Shown: positions 62,339-64,000 of the stretch, piece by piece
Layout of the letters: each line of letters opens with the position of its first letter
Position numbering within the stretch: position 1 is the stretch's first letter
Translations under genes and position numbers: made by a program
Origin: Xanthostigma xanthostigma
Taxonomy: Eukaryota > Arthropoda > Insecta > Raphidioptera > Raphidiidae
Length of the DNA: 64,000 nt
Assembly: GCA_963575645.1 (NCBI GenBank)
Contig: OY754465.1
Location: 44,418,401 to 44,482,400 of the forward strand
Reading direction: 5' to 3'
Notes under the pieces: generated by a model
The model's input: only the letters and a program-made list of their open reading frames with translations
The model's database searches: none
Told to the model about the DNA's origin: nothing

Positions 62339-62746
62339 TATATATAAAAAAGTTTTTTCGTTGATTTTTTTATCACTAGCGACGACCAGATACAAAATAA
62401 TCAACTGTCTTAGAACTTTATTATTTTATTTTTGTCTTTCAAAATTTATTTTAAAAATATGGTTTATCGAAAGTTAAACGAGAAAAAAGAAGCATTGATA
62501 TTTTTTTAATTGCACTAATGGTTTGTTTTCTTCACTGGTAATTTTTTTATGGCAGTACTAAAAATTAATTTAGGGCTCATAAATTTGAACAGAAGAACAT
62601 CTGTGTAGTAGATATGCAATTATGTGAATTTTATACCTTCGTTTCACAAATTTGCCAATATGCAAGTACAATTTTACATAATAGTTTTGAAAAACCTTCA
62701 AGCTTTTGAAGTTTAACAAAAGTAAATAACAAATCGGAATCTGTTA

Positions 62747-63327
62747 GGCCTGTTTCACACATACACGATAACCATCTAAACGGCATCATTTAAACAGTGC
62801 CGTTCCATTGTGTTCACTTTTCACACATTACCGCTTAGTTTTATGGTGATTATGGATCGATAGCATTGGTGATATACAGACGCTTGAAAAGGAAAAGAAG
62901 AAACAGAATTATGTTGGTTCATCCTAAAAATATTATGGGAAGGCAAAAGTTTGGAGCATTTTTTACACTTTTTAAACAGCTTAGAGAAAGCGCAAACAAG
63001 TTTTTCAACCATTTCAGGATATGAGTATCCAGTTCGTTACTAGTATAGCCACTTACAAAATAATACTTTATGCCCATGTAAAAAAGCAAGAAAAGTAAGT
63101 AAATATGGCAAGTTTGAAAGCTTCCAAGTTATTCAGTACTCGACTGGACAGTTCGCGCTATTTAAACAGTAACTGGAGCCGTGAAATCCAGTGAGAATTA
63201 TCGGTGACGTCACGGTAAAGATTTGTCGCATACGTTGTTCGGATGCGTATGAAAGCACTCATAATACTTTGCGTCCCTTCGCAGTTTAAATGGTGCTGTT
63301 TGGATGGTCACCGTGTATAAAATGGGC
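62747..63327. mobile_element. Harbinger-like MITE, about 580 bp
   Basis: GGCCTGTTTCACACATACAC with 'gataaccatctaaacggca' and 'catttaaac' at the left corresponds to the inverted right end ('gtttaaatggtgctgtttgg', 'atggtcaccgtgtataaaat', 'gggc'). TTA precedes and TTTA follows the element. The GGCC/GTTTCACAC ends resemble the other TTA-flanked elements of the window. Confidence 0.6.
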
Positions 63328-64000
63328 TTTAATATATATTTTCGAAAAGAGCTGGGTTTTAAATTTTAAAAATGACGTAAGAAGTATTCTGAAATCCCTT
63401 TTATCCTTTCCTAACTTATATTTAACAAAATGATCGGTGACGATTATAAAACACGTCAAAGGTAAGTGCTGGTTTATTAAATATCTTATTTCAAATAATT
63501 GAATATAGTACCTTTATCATCAAACCAAAGTTTTTCTCGCTGCTTCGATCTTGTTGATATCATTTTAATCGGAATCATTTGAGTTTGGGCTTTAACGGGT
63601 ACAGAAAAATCAGACCTGAGTCAATTACTAAAAAATGTATTCGAATACAAAATACCTATTGCAGCCAAAAAGTTTTCGCCAACAATAAGAAATCATTTTG
63701 TAAAAATTCAGTCAAGTGAAAAAAAAGATGTTAAAAACGAAACTTAACTGTCAAAATATTTGCAAAAGTTTTAATTGATTCTGTATGTGCGTTTTTTTAA
63801 CTATTATTTTAAATTTTTGTTCCAATGACTAAATCAAAAATGGCCAATAGGAGGCCTGCGGAGAGCATGCGGCCGGCTGGGAGTCATGTTTGAGCTGGCG
63901 AAGCTAGGTCAAATGAACATTTGTTGTACATATTACCACCAAAAGAAAATTACGCGATAAGTCGTTCATATATATTTTTAAATTATAGCTAAGAGAAATT
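63328..64000. other. No gene seen
   Basis: AT-rich sequence to the window end. No exon or repeat boundary can be supported. Confidence 0.45.

Noticed and set aside
62102-62404. Minus-strand frames opposite RpL14 exon 4
   Set aside because: Shadows of the Lys/Arg-rich coding exon.

Overview
The window reads as nuclear DNA of an insect. It is AT-rich, the genes carry spliceosomal introns with GT/GC-AG borders, and the spaces between genes and most long introns are filled with DNA transposons, MITEs, fold-back elements, Helitrons, LINE tails and solo LTRs. The order is not settled by the sequence. Short TAGGTACCTA-type strings and the Helitron ends are common in both Lepidoptera and aphids, so I only claim Insecta. 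No rRNA, tRNA gene, CRISPR array or bacterial operon is present.

Eight protein-coding genes can be assembled exon by exon with consistent phases. From left to right they are: a MIP18/CIAO2B-type iron-sulfur targeting factor (6495-7039, +); OXA1L, the mitochondrial inner-membrane insertase (9260-12186, -); an M17 leucyl aminopeptidase-like protein that has lost two metal ligands (16417-19446, +); a DUF1295/steroid 5-alpha-reductase-like membrane protein (31353-33599, -); two tandem LETMD1 paralogues (38935-43913 and 48948-54487, both +); the five-finger CCCH protein ZC3H3 (57526-60230, -); and ribosomal protein L14 (60707-62317, +). ZC3H3 and RpL14 are divergent, with 476 bp between their start codons. 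A further terminal exon of an unrecognised small membrane protein lies at 8003-8224 (-). Four products (OXA1L, both LETMD1 copies, probably the LAP-like protein) are mitochondrial. I see no sign that they form one system; this looks like ordinary insect gene order diluted by repeats.

The accessory layer is the more unusual part. Many elements still have readable target-site duplications: TA for pogo/mariner-like elements (672-1021, 39658-40693, 43965-45411), TTA/TAA for PIF/Harbinger-like MITEs (2489-3106, 25862-26256, 30480-30913, 49442-50569), 8 bp for hAT-like elements (5458-6171, 49711-50547, 47594-48528), 4 bp for a solo LTR (14056-14736), and A/T flanks for a Helitron (42658-43045). Several genes carry very long inverted repeats in their introns: a 1.35-kb palindrome in the LAP-like gene, a chain of palindromes in LETMD1-A intron 1, and two in LETMD1-B intron 2. 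These could make long hairpin RNA whenever the genes are transcribed.

The points most worth checking are: a duplicated C/D-box snoRNA pair sharing a D' guide in two RpL14 introns; the GT-to-GC donor change visible between the LETMD1 paralogues and a second GC-AG intron in OXA1L; the LAP pseudoenzyme; the TA-flanked transposon that keeps a psq-type DNA-binding exon and clusters of a subterminal AATATTGGATA motif; and an LTR with a perfect heat-shock element plus TATA box and initiator.
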